This document shows positions 35,793 through 44,288 of a stretch of 64,000 nucleotides of DNA, piece after piece; within the stretch, counting starts at the first letter, position 1, and each line of letters opens with the position of its first letter. Both the position numbers and the translations under genes were made by a program. This DNA comes from Lentibacillus sp. Marseille-P4043 (GTDB lineage Bacteria; Bacillota; Bacilli; Bacillales; Amphibacillaceae), in the NCBI RefSeq assembly GCF_900258515.1, contig NZ_LT984884.1:2661695-2725694 (forward strand), written 5' to 3'. The notes beneath the pieces were generated by a model, which saw only the letters and a program-made list of their open reading frames with translations, was not told the DNA's origin and made no database searches.

Positions 35793-35972
35793 TTGTCCGA
35801 AGCAGTTATTCAGCACGTAGGAAGCACGACTATACCAAATAGTATTACAAAGGGTGATTTAGACATTCAAGTCAGGGTTAAAGCCCATCTTTTTCCTAAT
35901 GCTGTTCAGGAACTCTCAAAGTTATATGAGCTAAACGAGGGCAGCGTAAAAACCGAAGAATTCAGAGCCTGA
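35793..35972 (+). pseudogene. GrpB-like nucleotidyltransferase fragment
   Basis: The 59-codon stretch contains EAVIQHVGSTTIPNSITKGDLDIQVRV, matching the active-site region of GrpB/UPF0157 proteins (HxGSTxxPxxxxKxDxDxxV). Both ends of the domain are missing. A fragment, not an intact gene. Confidence 0.65.
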
Positions 35973-36045
35973 TACGTTTATTAGACATAAAACATGCGTT
36001 CGTATATAATGAAGATGATTCATCAATTTGAAAGGATGTGGTAAA

Positions 36046-37056
36046 ATGATGGCACAAGAAGCAGTTCTGGAGAAACCGGCTAATTACCAGGTGAAAAGGC
36101 CGGATTATGATGCTCTCTGGAAGAAGTTGATTGAAGAATTATTTGAGGAGTTTATGCTATTTTTTGCAGCAGATTTATATGAGCAAATTGACTTTTCCAA
36201 AATGCCGGATTTTCTTAAGCAGGAACTGTACAAAGAAATTATTCAGGAAAAGAAAGGCCGAATGATTGCCGATCAAATAGTGAAAGTGTATTTGAAAAGC
36301 GGTGAAGAAAAATGGATATTAGTACATGTGGAAGTCCAAGGTAAAGAGGAAGACGATTTTGGTAAGCGGATGTTTCGCTATTTTTACCGAATTTATGACC
36401 GGTTTGACCGGGAAGTCTACGCAATTGCACTTTTAACGGAACAACAAGCGCAAAATCAGACGAATGGATTTCACTATAATTTTTATGGCACCAAAATAGA
36501 TTACACATATAATATATATCATTTTAAGGAAAGCAATATCGAAAAACTTGAGCAGTCAGCCAACCCATTTGCAGCTGCTGTCATCGCAGGCATTTATGCT
36601 AATAAATCAAAAACAAATGCATCTAAACGTTATACGTTCAAACGAAAATTAATGATCCAAACATTGCAGAAATTCACCTCCCAACAAGAAAAATCTCGCA
36701 CATACCTATCAGCATTATTTTACTTCATTGATTATTTGCTCCAAGTCCCAAAAGAATACAGTCAGCAATTGAAAAACGATATTATTCCATATTTAGGAAA
36801 GGAGGTTGCACAGAAAATGCGTGCAGAAAAAACGGATACATCTCAAACTTTGGCGGAGATATTTGAAGAGATGAAGCGGGAGGGCATAGAGGAAGGGAGA
36901 AAGGAAGGGAAAGAGGACGGAAGAAAGGAAGGAAGAAAGGATTCGTTAATTAAGGTTGTTAGGAAACTGGTAAAGAAGGGTTTCACAAATGACGAAATAG
37001 CAGAAATCACGGAATTAGGAACTGGGGAAATAGCGGAATTGAGAGAATCATTTTAG
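36046..37056 (+). CDS. Rpn-family / PD-(D/E)XK nuclease 'transposase' protein
   Basis: 336 aa from ATG 36046, behind AAAGGATGTGG. The opening RPDYDALWKKLIEELFEEFMLFF and RMIADQIVKVYLKSGEEKWILVHVEVQGKEEDDFGKRMFRYFYRIYDRF carry the PD-(D/E)XK core (Asp of ADQI; Glu-x-Gln in HVEVQ), as in Rpn and related proteins that promote RecA-independent recombination and can act in defence. A highly charged coiled tail (EEGRKEGKEDGRKEGRKDS) precedes a C-terminal VRKLVKKGFTNDEIAEITELG motif. This protein class is often multi-copy. Confidence 0.85.
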   Translation: MMAQEAVLEKPANYQVKRPDYDALWKKLIEELFEEFMLFFAADLYEQIDFSKMPDFLKQELYKEIIQEKKGRMIADQIVKVYLKSGEEKWILVHVEVQGKEEDDFGKRMFRYFYRIYDRFDREVYAIALLTEQQAQNQTNGFHYNFYGTKIDYTYNIYHFKESNIEKLEQSANPFAAAVIAGIYANKSKTNASKRYTFKRKLMIQTLQKFTSQQEKSRTYLSALFYFIDYLLQVPKEYSQQLKNDIIPYLGKEVAQKMRAEKTDTSQTLAEIFEEMKREGIEEGRKEGKEDGRKEGRKDSLIKVVRKLVKKGFTNDEIAEITELGTGEIAELRESF

Positions 37057-37162
37057 CATAAGTGGAAAGGAAACTGATTGGCTTGATCTTAATTCGTTTC
37101 GTTTTCATTATCATGATCGATAATAAATCATCACATATTTAGGAAAGGAGGTTGCACAGAAA

Positions 37163-37390
37163 ATGCGTGCAGAAGAATTGGATTTATCGCCAACATTGTT
37201 TGAAGTTTATAAAGAATGGAAGGAAGAAGCGATAAAGGAAGGGAGAGAAGAAGGGAGAAAGGAAGGAAGAAAGGATTCGTTGATTAAGATTGCTAGGAAA
37301 CTGGTAAAGAAGGGTTTCACAAATGACGAAATAGCAGAAATCACGGAATTAGGAACTGGGGAAATAGCGGAATTAAGAGAATCATTTTAA
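37163..37390 (+). CDS. Duplicated C-terminal tail of the Rpn-like gene
   Basis: 75 aa. Its upstream 30 bp (TTTAGGAAAGGAGGTTGCAC) and most of its coding sequence repeat the 3' part of the preceding gene (from 36790). The internal AGGAAAGGAGG became a ribosome binding site for MRAEELDLSPTLFEVYKEW. It has the charged tail and C-terminal motif but no nuclease core. It might compete for dimerisation, or be a harmless remnant. Confidence 0.6.
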   Translation: MRAEELDLSPTLFEVYKEWKEEAIKEGREEGRKEGRKDSLIKIARKLVKKGFTNDEIAEITELGTGEIAELRESF

Positions 37391-37896
37391 CATAAGTGAA
37401 AACGAAACTGATTGGCTTGATGAGTTTCACTTTTAACAAAGATCAAAAAACGGAGGGATGTGAATGACTGTTATAAGTCCGAATGAGGCTTAGTGAATGG
37501 ATTTATAAAATTTTATTTTGGGGGTTTTTACCCTGAATTGCGTGCTATCGGCCCTTTTTATCTATGTTCCAGGCGTTTGAATCGGCTGGGGTCCGAAAAA
37601 CTGGCAAAAATGATGAAAGGGAATGAAATCATAAAACAAATACACATTTGGTTTTTCAGCGATTGGTAAAAGGGGATCAGTGAGGGATTACCTAACGATA
37701 AGCTTCACACAATAGGAATAGCTTTTTATTATTTTCTTACTCGAATGCTTATTTAAGGGATGAAATAAAAACAAATATGGATAAGCAAAAGTCTGCAATT
37801 GAATGTAGACTTTTTTAATTTGACTTTTTAAGCAAATGGTTTATATAAGCTAAAAATTTAAATTAATTTAACAATTCAATATTGTTATGTTAAGAT
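37391..37896. other. About 500 bp without a recognisable gene
   Basis: No open frame with a ribosome binding site is convincing. A hairpin terminator lies at 37789-37822 (AAGTCT...AGACTT then TTTTAATTT), which suggests a lost gene or a small RNA upstream of it. The A/T-rich end belongs to the next promoter. Confidence 0.5.
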
Positions 37897-37934
37897 GTAA
37901 GTACATTATAATTCAATAACTTTATTGTACTTAC
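37897..37934. promoter_or_regulatory. Promoter with inverted-repeat operator of the AbrB-Doc operon
   Basis: Perfect 9-bp arms GTAAGTACA and TGTACTTAC are 20 bp apart. A TATAAT (37907-37912) lies directly after the left arm and a TTGTTA (37882-37887) upstream of it. The layout fits autorepression by the antitoxin. Confidence 0.6.
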
Positions 37935-37986
37935 GTTATAACATATGCACCGTATTGTCATTCAAACAAAAATGGATGTGATTATG

Positions 37987-38235
37987 ATGGCGGATAAAAA
38001 GACGCGTAAAGTAACACAGATGGGAAATAGTTTAGGAATAGGTTTGCCGAAAGATATTGTTGATGCTTTAAACATCAAACGTGGCGATGAAATCGAATTT
38101 GACGTGAAGGACAATCGAATGATTTTAAGCAAAAAGAATCGTTTAGAAGACCAGGTGGATGTTGAAATGATGAAAATGCTTACGGAAACGTTTAAGGAAC
38201 ATCATCGTGTATTTGAAAAGTTAAAAGACAGGTGA
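37987..38235 (+). CDS. Antitoxin, AbrB/MazE-type
   Basis: 82 aa. RKVTQMGNSLGIGLPKDIVDALNIKRGDEIEFDVKDNRMILSKK is the swapped-hairpin AbrB fold, which binds DNA. The C-terminal helix (EMMKMLTETFKEHHRVFEKLKDR) would cover the Doc toxin. ATG 37984 and ATG 37987 are both possible, and GGATGTGA lies upstream. The toxin gene follows after 4 bp. Confidence 0.88.
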   Translation: MADKKTRKVTQMGNSLGIGLPKDIVDALNIKRGDEIEFDVKDNRMILSKKNRLEDQVDVEMMKMLTETFKEHHRVFEKLKDR

Positions 38236-38239
38236 TGAA

Positions 38240-38632
38240 ATGAATTATTTATTGGCTAAAGATGTAACCTTAATACACTTCATCGTCATGAAAAAATATG
38301 GGGAGGAGGGACAAGCTGGAATAAAGGATGAGAGGTTGTTAGAATCGGCGGTTCACCTCCCGCAACAATCTGTTTTAGGGGAGGATGCTTATCCTTCTTT
38401 ATTTGATAAGGCTGGCGTTTTATTTGAATCATTAGCGGGAAATCATTGTTTTGTTGATGGAAATGCGAAAACGGCAGTTGCGGTGCTTGATATTTTTTTA
38501 AAGAAAAACGGGTTTAAACTAAAGCAAAATGATCAAGAAATGAAAGAATTTACAACACTGGTTGCAGAGGGGCAGGTTCCACTACCATATATTGCTAATT
38601 GGCTGGTGGAAAATACGGAAAAAGGTATGTAA
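38240..38632 (+). CDS. Doc-type Fic toxin (death on curing)
   Basis: 130 aa. The catalytic Fic motif is NHCFVDGNAKTAVAVL (about residues 67-82). Doc proteins, which phosphorylate EF-Tu, normally read HxFxDxNKRTA. Here His, Phe, Asp-Gly-Asn and a Lys-Thr are present, but the spacing of the basic residues is GNAKT instead of GNKRT. The N-terminal LTLIHF...YGEEGQAGIKDERLLESAVHLPQQS is standard for the family. Probably functional, though the variant motif should be noted. Confidence 0.85.
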   Translation: MNYLLAKDVTLIHFIVMKKYGEEGQAGIKDERLLESAVHLPQQSVLGEDAYPSLFDKAGVLFESLAGNHCFVDGNAKTAVAVLDIFLKKNGFKLKQNDQEMKEFTTLVAEGQVPLPYIANWLVENTEKGM

Positions 38633-38638
38633 GTGTTC

Positions 38639-38809
38639 CTACACAACCCAAGTTAATAGGCAAGCAATTATCAGGCTTTCAACCAGTAATATTAGAAAAT
38701 TCTTCTTCCCGCTAACTTCTTTATTAGAGGAGTAGGTTCTGAAAATAAAACCGATAATGCCGACAATAATGAAAGCAATTGCAAAGTTTAATCCAAATTC
38801 AACGATCAT
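38639..38809 (-). CDS. Small two-span membrane protein
   Basis: 56 aa on the minus strand. ATG 38809 is preceded by GGAGGG at good spacing. The segments LNFAIAFIIVGIIGFIF and FLILLVESLIIACLLTWVV flank a polar loop (RTYSSNKEVSGKKN). It is convergent with doc, whose stop lies 7 bp away. No family recognised, but the ribosome binding site and composition support a real gene. Confidence 0.6.
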   Translation of the reverse strand: MIVEFGLNFAIAFIIVGIIGFIFRTYSSNKEVSGKKNFLILLVESLIIACLLTWVV

Positions 38810-38931
38810 ATAATCCCTCCGACTTTTGATGTTAATTAGCTTTCATTTTACCATTTTTTGCATGCCATAACCAATCGCAAAAAAACTAGTTATTGTTTAG
38901 ATGGTTGAATATATGATGGGGGGTGACATAC

Positions 38932-39276
38932 ATGAACGTTGAGTTAACAAGATTTAAAGTGAAAAAAGGTAAATCAGAACGTGTAAATGAATGGGTGAAG
39001 TTTTTGAATGATCATGCCAAAGATGTTCTTGTAACCTTGGAAGATGAGAAGATGTACGTAGAGACTATTTTTAGAGAACATCTAAATGGGGATGAGTTTC
39101 TATATTGGTATTCCGTACAAGGTGAAGGCGGGCAGGAAGTAGAGCAATCAGAGCATTGGGTTGATCAGAGGCATTTAGAATTTTGGGATGAGTGTATTGA
39201 CGAAACTTACCTGCCAATTGATTTAAAAACAGAAGTCGTTATGATTCCTGAAAAGGTAAGAAAAAGTATGGGGTAA
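38932..39276 (+). CDS. DUF6176-like protein
   Basis: 114 aa from ATG 38932, behind GGGGGGTGA. MNVELTRFKVKKGKSERVNEWVKFLNDHAKDVLVTLEDEKMYVETIF followed by YWYSVQGEGGQEVEQSEHWVDQRHLEFWDECID is a pattern I know from a family of small, uncharacterised cytosolic proteins. No catalytic residues can be assigned. A bidirectional terminator follows. Confidence 0.7.
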   Translation: MNVELTRFKVKKGKSERVNEWVKFLNDHAKDVLVTLEDEKMYVETIFREHLNGDEFLYWYSVQGEGGQEVEQSEHWVDQRHLEFWDECIDETYLPIDLKTEVVMIPEKVRKSMG

Positions 39277-39295
39277 AATTTTAACCGGCACAATG

Positions 39296-39330
39296 AAATG
39301 AGACCTCGTCAAGTGAGGTCTCATTCATTA
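39296..39330. terminator. Bidirectional terminator
   Basis: AATGAGACCTC GTCAAGT GAGGTCTCATT, a perfect 11-bp stem. It separates the DUF6176-like gene from the convergent small gene. Confidence 0.7.
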
Positions 39331-39489
39331 TTTATTATGATTTCCTTTCTTCACGGCATTCTGCATGGATCGTCTATTTTCCAAACCTTTATCACTAAAT
39401 GCATTATCACTATTCAAGCGATTTTCAACTGGTCCACCGTCTAAATTGTCATTATCTCTAGCTGATTTATCTGCGTTGTTATTTTCCAT
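39328..39489 (-). CDS. Small hydrophilic protein
   Basis: 53 aa on the minus strand (MENNNADKSARDNDNLDGG...NAVKKGNHNK). Start ATG 39489 has GGAGTG upstream (in TAGGAGTGAAAAC). It is Asn/Asp-rich without hydrophobic segments and probably disordered. It could belong to the small, spore- or stress-related proteins of Bacillaceae, but I cannot place it. Confidence 0.5.
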   Translation of the reverse strand: MENNNADKSARDNDNLDGGPVENRLNSDNAFSDKGLENRRSMQNAVKKGNHNK

Positions 39490-39629
39490 TGTTTTCACTC
39501 CTAGATTATATCCATATCTTTATTATTTCAAATCGCAAAATTTCTATACTTTTGTGGCAAAGTCAGTCACTCTTTACCAATTATATTCTCAAACACTTCG
39601 GTTACATTATTAGTAGGAGGTGTTTGAAA

Positions 39630-39839
39630 ATGGCAAAGGATAAAGAAAAAAATCAGGAAAATATTAATGTTGAACTCGGTGGCATGGGTCTTTATGGAAC
39701 GACATCAAACATGGAAATTGCAGGATATGAGACTTCTGGCGATATTGAAAATGCCGGAAAATTGGATAAAGGTTTCAAAAAGGGAGAAGGCCATCGTGGT
39801 GCAACCGCATCATGGAAAGGGAAGCACCAAAGGGATTAA
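39630..39839 (+). CDS. Small conserved-looking hydrophilic protein
   Basis: 69 aa from ATG 39630, with TAGGAGGTG upstream. MAKDKEKNQENINVELGGMG followed by TSNMEIAGYETSGDIENAGKL and a basic end (GATASWKGKHQRD). No hydrophobic segment. The longer open frame starting at 39489 is not supported. Function unknown. Convergent with the catalase gene, with a shared terminator between. Confidence 0.6.
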   Translation: MAKDKEKNQENINVELGGMGLYGTTSNMEIAGYETSGDIENAGKLDKGFKKGEGHRGATASWKGKHQRD

Positions 39840-39902
39840 TATTGGCTGGAAAATTTGCAGATTGAGGGTAGGTGACAATATTGCCTCAATCAATTGAATA
39901 CG

Positions 39903-39946
39903 AAAGCAGAAAATACCGTTGAAACGTTATTTTCTGCTTTATTTTA
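39903..39946. terminator. Bidirectional terminator between small protein and catalase genes
   Basis: AAAGCAGAAAATA...TATTTTCTGCTTT with a short CGTT loop region, and T-rich sequence on both strands. Confidence 0.75.
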
Positions 39947-39947
39947 A

Positions 39948-42005
39948 TTATTGTCTATTCCAAAAGCGTTGCTGGGCAATAGCAGCGACAAAATCTTTCC
40001 CGAAGTCAGCATTGTTTCCGGCAAAGACTACACCGGCTAAATTATTTTCCGCTGATGACTGAATAAAGGACTGCCCGGTCGTAGCAACACCAATTGGTTT
40101 AAAATGTTTATATGCTACTTTTGTGTAATACATAACGTCTTGAAGGAATTTTGCTTCATTTTTAGAACTTCCACCAACAATATAAAGCGAGTCAAGCAGG
40201 TAAGGACTAGTTGTCAGGAATGTCTGGTCAACTTCAATCGTTGTACCATCCGCTCCTGTAACCGTACCAAGCGTTTCACTTACAATATCTATAAATACCC
40301 CGCATTGCTGCAAGTAGTTAAGCACATTTGTCACTTCTTGACCGTTAAAGCCATTGCCAATAAGTACACCTACTTTTTGTGTATATGCGTAATTCGGTGA
40401 ACTGAATATGCTAAGAGAAGGATAACTTGTTGAAACAGGAACATTCGTCCCGCTTGGGCGGTCTACACCAACATTATCAGCAACAATACATGCCATCTCT
40501 TTATCAACGTTGACAAGCAGATTAACAGCTTGCTGACGAACAGATTCGCTTTTACATCTCCCAAGCTGATAGCTAAGTGATTCAATCAAATGCTGCTTTT
40601 CAACTGGTGTCATGCTATTCCAAAATATCCTTGGTTGGGAAAAGTAATCTTTGAACGATTCACTTCGGTTCCGAATTGTGTGTCCATCTACTTTCTTTGG
40701 ATAATGCTCATATCCCCCTTCTTCCGGAGGCGTTGTGTAGGGCGTATTATTTGCCAGCGAATTTTTGTGATACCATACCTTATCGACATCGATTGAAAAG
40801 GTATTACCTCCTCTACGCTGGTTATTATGAAACGGACAGATCGGTTTATTGATCGGTAATTCCTGATAATTCGGACCAAGCCGATGATAGTGTGCAGGTA
40901 GGTATGCAGCTAATCTTCCTTGCAGGACGGGATCATTGGAAAAATCAATGCCCGGAACAACATTTCCAGGGCTAACGGCCGATTGCTCCGTTTCCGCAAA
41001 GTAATTATCCACATTTCGATTCAATGTCAACTTGCCAATAAGCTGAACAGGGACAACCTCTTCCGGCCAAAACTTTGCAGGATCGAGAGGATCAAAGTCG
41101 TATTTGAATTCATCTTCCATCGCAATCAACTGGACACCTAATTCATATTCCGGATAAGCCCCACGGTCAATGGCATCGTGCAGATCTCGCCGGTGGTAAT
41201 CCGGATCGATGCCACCGATTTTCTGAGCCTCATCCATAAGCATTGCATGTTCTCCAAGAACAGGTTTCCAAACAAACCTTACAAAAGTTGCTTTCTCTTC
41301 TTCATTGACAAACAGGTACGTATTAATTGACCACGATGCCATCATTCGATAGTTTTTTATAACGCCCCGGTCAGACATAATCCATAGGGTCTGATGGATC
41401 GATTCCGGATTGTTGGCGACATAATCCCAAAACGTGTCGTGTGCGCCAGTAGCTGTAGGCATATCATCACGTATATTATTGAAATACGCATGCATCGCAT
41501 CCGGGAACTTCATCGCGTCTTGATTAATAAGCACAGGATTATTAATCGTTGTCAGATCATAATTTCCCTCTTCTGTGTAGAACTTAGCGCCCCAGCAGCG
41601 CATATCCCTTGCCGTATCCTTTGATCCAGCTCTCCCTTGTACGGTAGAAAATCGGTTAAATACAGGAGTCTTTTTTCCAGCTTCCTGTAAAAATCCCGCT
41701 TTTGTCACATGCCTCATGGACTGATAGCATTCAAACTCCCCATGCGCTCCGTAACCTCTTGGGTGTACGACTCTTTGCGGTATCTCTTCTTTTACAAAGT
41801 GGGTCATTTTTTCAAAATATTGATGGTCTTCATGTAATGTCGGGCCGCGTACACCCGCTTTTAATTGGTTTTGATCGTCTGATATTTTTCTCCCTTGATT
41901 GGTCGTCATTGGTTTTCCAGTGTTTACTTTACGGTACTGATCCAGTTGTTCTTGTTTGGGGTTTTTATTAACAGGCTTCTGGTTTCTTGATGACTTATCA
42001 TCCAT
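39948..42005 (-). CDS. katE: Large-subunit catalase, KatE-like, with altered haem-pocket motifs
   Basis: 685 aa from ATG 42005 (GATAGGTGAT upstream), the size of B. subtilis KatE. The N-terminal (KAGVRGPTL), barrel ([20 protein letters not shown], [15 protein letters not shown]) and C-terminal flavodoxin-like domain ([14 protein letters not shown]) are present. The haem pocket deviates from usual catalases: [13 protein letters not shown] for [31 protein letters not shown] for RDxRGFAx[15 protein letters not shown] for GNNxPVFFIxD, and [16 protein letters not shown] for RLFSYxDTxxxRLG. The distal His and proximal Tyr remain. Activity may be changed. Confidence 0.88.
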   Translation of the reverse strand: MDDKSSRNQKPVNKNPKQEQLDQYRKVNTGKPMTTNQGRKISDDQNQLKAGVRGPTLHEDHQYFEKMTHFVKEEIPQRVVHPRGYGAHGEFECYQSMRHVTKAGFLQEAGKKTPVFNRFSTVQGRAGSKDTARDMRCWGAKFYTEEGNYDLTTINNPVLINQDAMKFPDAMHAYFNNIRDDMPTATGAHDTFWDYVANNPESIHQTLWIMSDRGVIKNYRMMASWSINTYLFVNEEEKATFVRFVWKPVLGEHAMLMDEAQKIGGIDPDYHRRDLHDAIDRGAYPEYELGVQLIAMEDEFKYDFDPLDPAKFWPEEVVPVQLIGKLTLNRNVDNYFAETEQSAVSPGNVVPGIDFSNDPVLQGRLAAYLPAHYHRLGPNYQELPINKPICPFHNNQRRGGNTFSIDVDKVWYHKNSLANNTPYTTPPEEGGYEHYPKKVDGHTIRNRSESFKDYFSQPRIFWNSMTPVEKQHLIESLSYQLGRCKSESVRQQAVNLLVNVDKEMACIVADNVGVDRPSGTNVPVSTSYPSLSIFSSPNYAYTQKVGVLIGNGFNGQEVTNVLNYLQQCGVFIDIVSETLGTVTGADGTTIEVDQTFLTTSPYLLDSLYIVGGSSKNEAKFLQDVMYYTKVAYKHFKPIGVATTGQSFIQSSAENNLAGVVFAGNNADFGKDFVAAIAQQRFWNRQ

Positions 42006-42131
42006 GCAATCACCTATCCTCATCAGTTATTTAATTCCACCTATAATGTATGCTTCGATGCTTGTGTATATTCAACCTTGGGCGATTTTTAATAAACATA
42101 GGGAAGGGGATTAAAATGTTGATGACATTGA

Positions 42132-42450
42132 TAAGTTGATGTTTCTTCTCACGGGTTGATGTTTTCGCGTACGGGTTGATGTTTTTGCATACGGGTCGAT
42201 GTTTTCATGCACGGGTCGATGTTTCTTCGTACGGGTTGATGTTCTCGCATACGGGTTGATGTTTTCGCGCACGGGTTGATGTTCTCGCATACGGGTTGAT
42301 GTTTTCGCGCACGGGTTGATGTTTTCGCGTACGGGTTGATGTTTTCGCGTACGGGTTGATATTCTCGCGCACGGGTTGATGTTTCCTCGTACGGGTTGAT
42401 GTTTTCGCGCACGGGTTGATGTTCTCGCGTACGGGTTGATGCTCATCGCA
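42132..42450. repeat. 20-bp tandem repeat array, about 16 units
   Basis: Unit ACGGGTTGATGTTTTCGCGT, period 20 bp, about 16 copies with limited variants (TTCTCGCAT, TTTCTTCGT, GTCGATG). Because 20 is not a multiple of three, each frame cycles through three peptides over 60 bp; these frames are not genes. There are no unique spacers. The array begins about 127 bp upstream of the catalase start, on the side of its promoter. Confidence 0.92.
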
Positions 42451-42687
42451 CGGCTCGGGAACTAAATTGATAAAATTGTGCTGTCTCCGATAATTGCACT
42501 TTCTACGCGGTTTGTTCCATTTCCCAGCAACCAACCAAAAAATTATCAAATCCATGCCACCTAATCACGATGACATACGATTGTAACGGTGAAAGGAGAA
42601 ATAAATCGGATTCAATCGGAAGTTTTTTCTGCTGGATAATTCGATTTCTTTTTACTATAAGCAGTGTTGAAAGGGGGAGAGAGGGTT

Positions 42688-42873
42688 ATGCAATGTCACA
42701 CATTATCGGTTAAGGAAGTAGCACGTTATTTGGGAGTTCATACGGATACGATCTACACCATGGTAAAACTTAAGCAAATTCCGCACGTGAAATTGCGAAA
42801 TCGTATTTTGTTTACGCAAGAGACAATTGACGAATGGATGCAGGGTCAAGCAAGGGAAAATATAGACAACTGA
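42688..42873 (+). CDS. Excisionase-type helix-turn-helix DNA-binding protein
   Basis: 61 aa from ATG 42688, with GGGGGAGAGAGG upstream. LSVKEVARYLGVHTDTIYTMVKLKQIPHVKLRNRILFTQETIDEWM is the MerR-like winged helix of the excisionase/'helix-turn-helix domain 17' group. It stands in front of a DnaD/loader/helicase gene set and may regulate it or bind its replication origin. Confidence 0.85.
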   Translation: MQCHTLSVKEVARYLGVHTDTIYTMVKLKQIPHVKLRNRILFTQETIDEWMQGQARENIDN

Positions 42874-42966
42874 CATAACAGACAGTTCACCTCCACATTT
42901 GATCAAACAGTGGGGGTACTCGTCCGTTAGTCGAAAAAAATCTACTACCTGAAAGGATTGTTTTTC

Positions 42967-43962
42967 ATGAATTACTTGAAGGAACTCAAAGCATTTAAGG
43001 ATTGGCTATTAGTGAATGATCTGCCGGCACATGCGATTGTTTTATGGTATACATTAATGGCACTTAATAATTCCGTTGGCTGGAAACCACATTTTAATGC
43101 ACCTAATTCAGTGGTGGGAAAACTTTCTGGATTAAGTAAAAGTCGTCTGCATGAAGCCAGAAAGCGTCTGATTGAAGCAAATTTTATTACGTGTGAAAAC
43201 GGCAAAAAGGGTAAGGCGCCTGTTTATAACATGATTTCGCTGCTTCAGCGTGATGATCAATCGATGGGCTCGTCACGATACCAATATCGGGATCCATCAA
43301 CGGACCGATTGCAGGATCAATTCCGGGAAGAATCACAAAACCAATCACAAAATGCATCATCAGACCAATCACAGTACAAATTACAGAACGAACCAGATCC
43401 CCAGTATCGAAATCAATCTGGGGAACCGTCTAGTAAGCCATTACAAAATCAATCGCAACACCAGTCACAAGAGCATGTTGCACCCAAAGCAGGCGAATCC
43501 CAGGACGAATCCCAGAACCAATCGGATGATCCATTTTGTGACCAATCAGGGTACCAATCCCAGGATAAATCACAGCATCCATCCAGGACCATACCTAAAC
43601 AGAAACAAAGAGAAGAAAGAAGAGGAGATCCGCACGTTGAAAATCCATTTGCCTTGTATCAAAAATATTTTGGCACGCTTCATCCATCGTCAAAAAAAGC
43701 TTTTACGGACTGGTGTGATAAGCTTGGTAACGATATGATGATCGCAGCCATTAAGCATGCGGTAAAGCACGGGGGTCGATCATTTCGTTACATCGAGAAA
43801 ATTTTGCAAGAATGGACAGATGCAAATTTACATACGGTTGCCGATGTTGAAAAATATGTTAGTAGAAAGTCATCTTGGAAGGGTGCAGCTTCTTTCCAAG
43901 ATCAAATTAAAGCAAACAATAAAGCGGTAATTGCTGAATTACGGGAGGAGGGGTGGGCATGA
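42967..43962 (+). CDS. DnaD-like replication initiation protein with long Gln/Ser-rich linker
   Basis: 331 aa from ATG 42967. The N-terminal winged helix (MNYLKELKAFKDWLLVNDLPAHAIVLWYTLMALNNSVGW...LSGLSKSRLHEARKRLIEANFI) is of the phage replisome organiser type. Residues about 95-205 form a low-complexity linker rich in Asn-Gln-Ser. The C-terminal DnaD domain follows (FALYQKYFGTLHPSSKKAFTDWCDKLGNDMMIAAIKHAV...RYIEKILQEW). It would mark an origin and recruit the helicase loader encoded next, whose start overlaps its stop. Confidence 0.88.
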   Translation: MNYLKELKAFKDWLLVNDLPAHAIVLWYTLMALNNSVGWKPHFNAPNSVVGKLSGLSKSRLHEARKRLIEANFITCENGKKGKAPVYNMISLLQRDDQSMGSSRYQYRDPSTDRLQDQFREESQNQSQNASSDQSQYKLQNEPDPQYRNQSGEPSSKPLQNQSQHQSQEHVAPKAGESQDESQNQSDDPFCDQSGYQSQDKSQHPSRTIPKQKQREERRGDPHVENPFALYQKYFGTLHPSSKKAFTDWCDKLGNDMMIAAIKHAVKHGGRSFRYIEKILQEWTDANLHTVADVEKYVSRKSSWKGAASFQDQIKANNKAVIAELREEGWA

Positions 43963-44288
43963 ATCATCATGAAGCAATGGACGTCTTAGAAACAATTACC
44001 CAACTATATCCGAAAAGTGAGTTAACGAAGAAGAAAGCACAGATGATCATACCTCAATTTAAACAAATGGATTACCAGCGTGTGATGGATCGACTGAAAC
44101 AACATGTCGCAACATCCCCTCATCCACCAACCGTTGCTGAAATTGCTGACTATCCACCAGAAAAAAATGAGGCGTTATCCAAAATTCGGGAATGGCAGCA
44201 TGAAGCTTCCAGGGTGCCAAAAGCGACAAAAATGAGGTTTCAGGAGCAATTACGTAAATTGATTATGGAGAAATCATATGATGACTAA
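43959..44288 (+). CDS. Helicase loader/inhibitor, G39P-like
   Basis: 109 aa from ATG 43959, inside the last codon of the DnaD gene and behind GGGAGGAGGGG. It begins MNHHEAMDVLETITQLYPKSELTKKKAQMIIPQFKQMDYQRVMDRLKQH and has APSPHPPTVAEIADYP-like text (TSPHPPTVAEIADYPP), the pattern of phage helicase loaders such as SPP1 G39P. Position between DnaD-like and DnaB-like genes supports this. Confidence 0.8.
   Translation: MNHHEAMDVLETITQLYPKSELTKKKAQMIIPQFKQMDYQRVMDRLKQHVATSPHPPTVAEIADYPPEKNEALSKIREWQHEASRVPKATKMRFQEQLRKLIMEKSYDD

Noticed and set aside
37391..37896. tRNA or rRNA genes in non-coding gaps
   Set aside because: No cloverleaf with CCA end or rRNA-like sequence was seen here or elsewhere in the window.
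42132..42450. CRISPR array
   Set aside because: Units are directly adjacent with no unique spacers, and no cas genes are in the window.
42111..42555. Three overlapping minus-strand frames with TRARKHQPV-like repeats
   Set aside because: Artefact of the 20-bp repeat; each frame shows the same three peptides in rotation.
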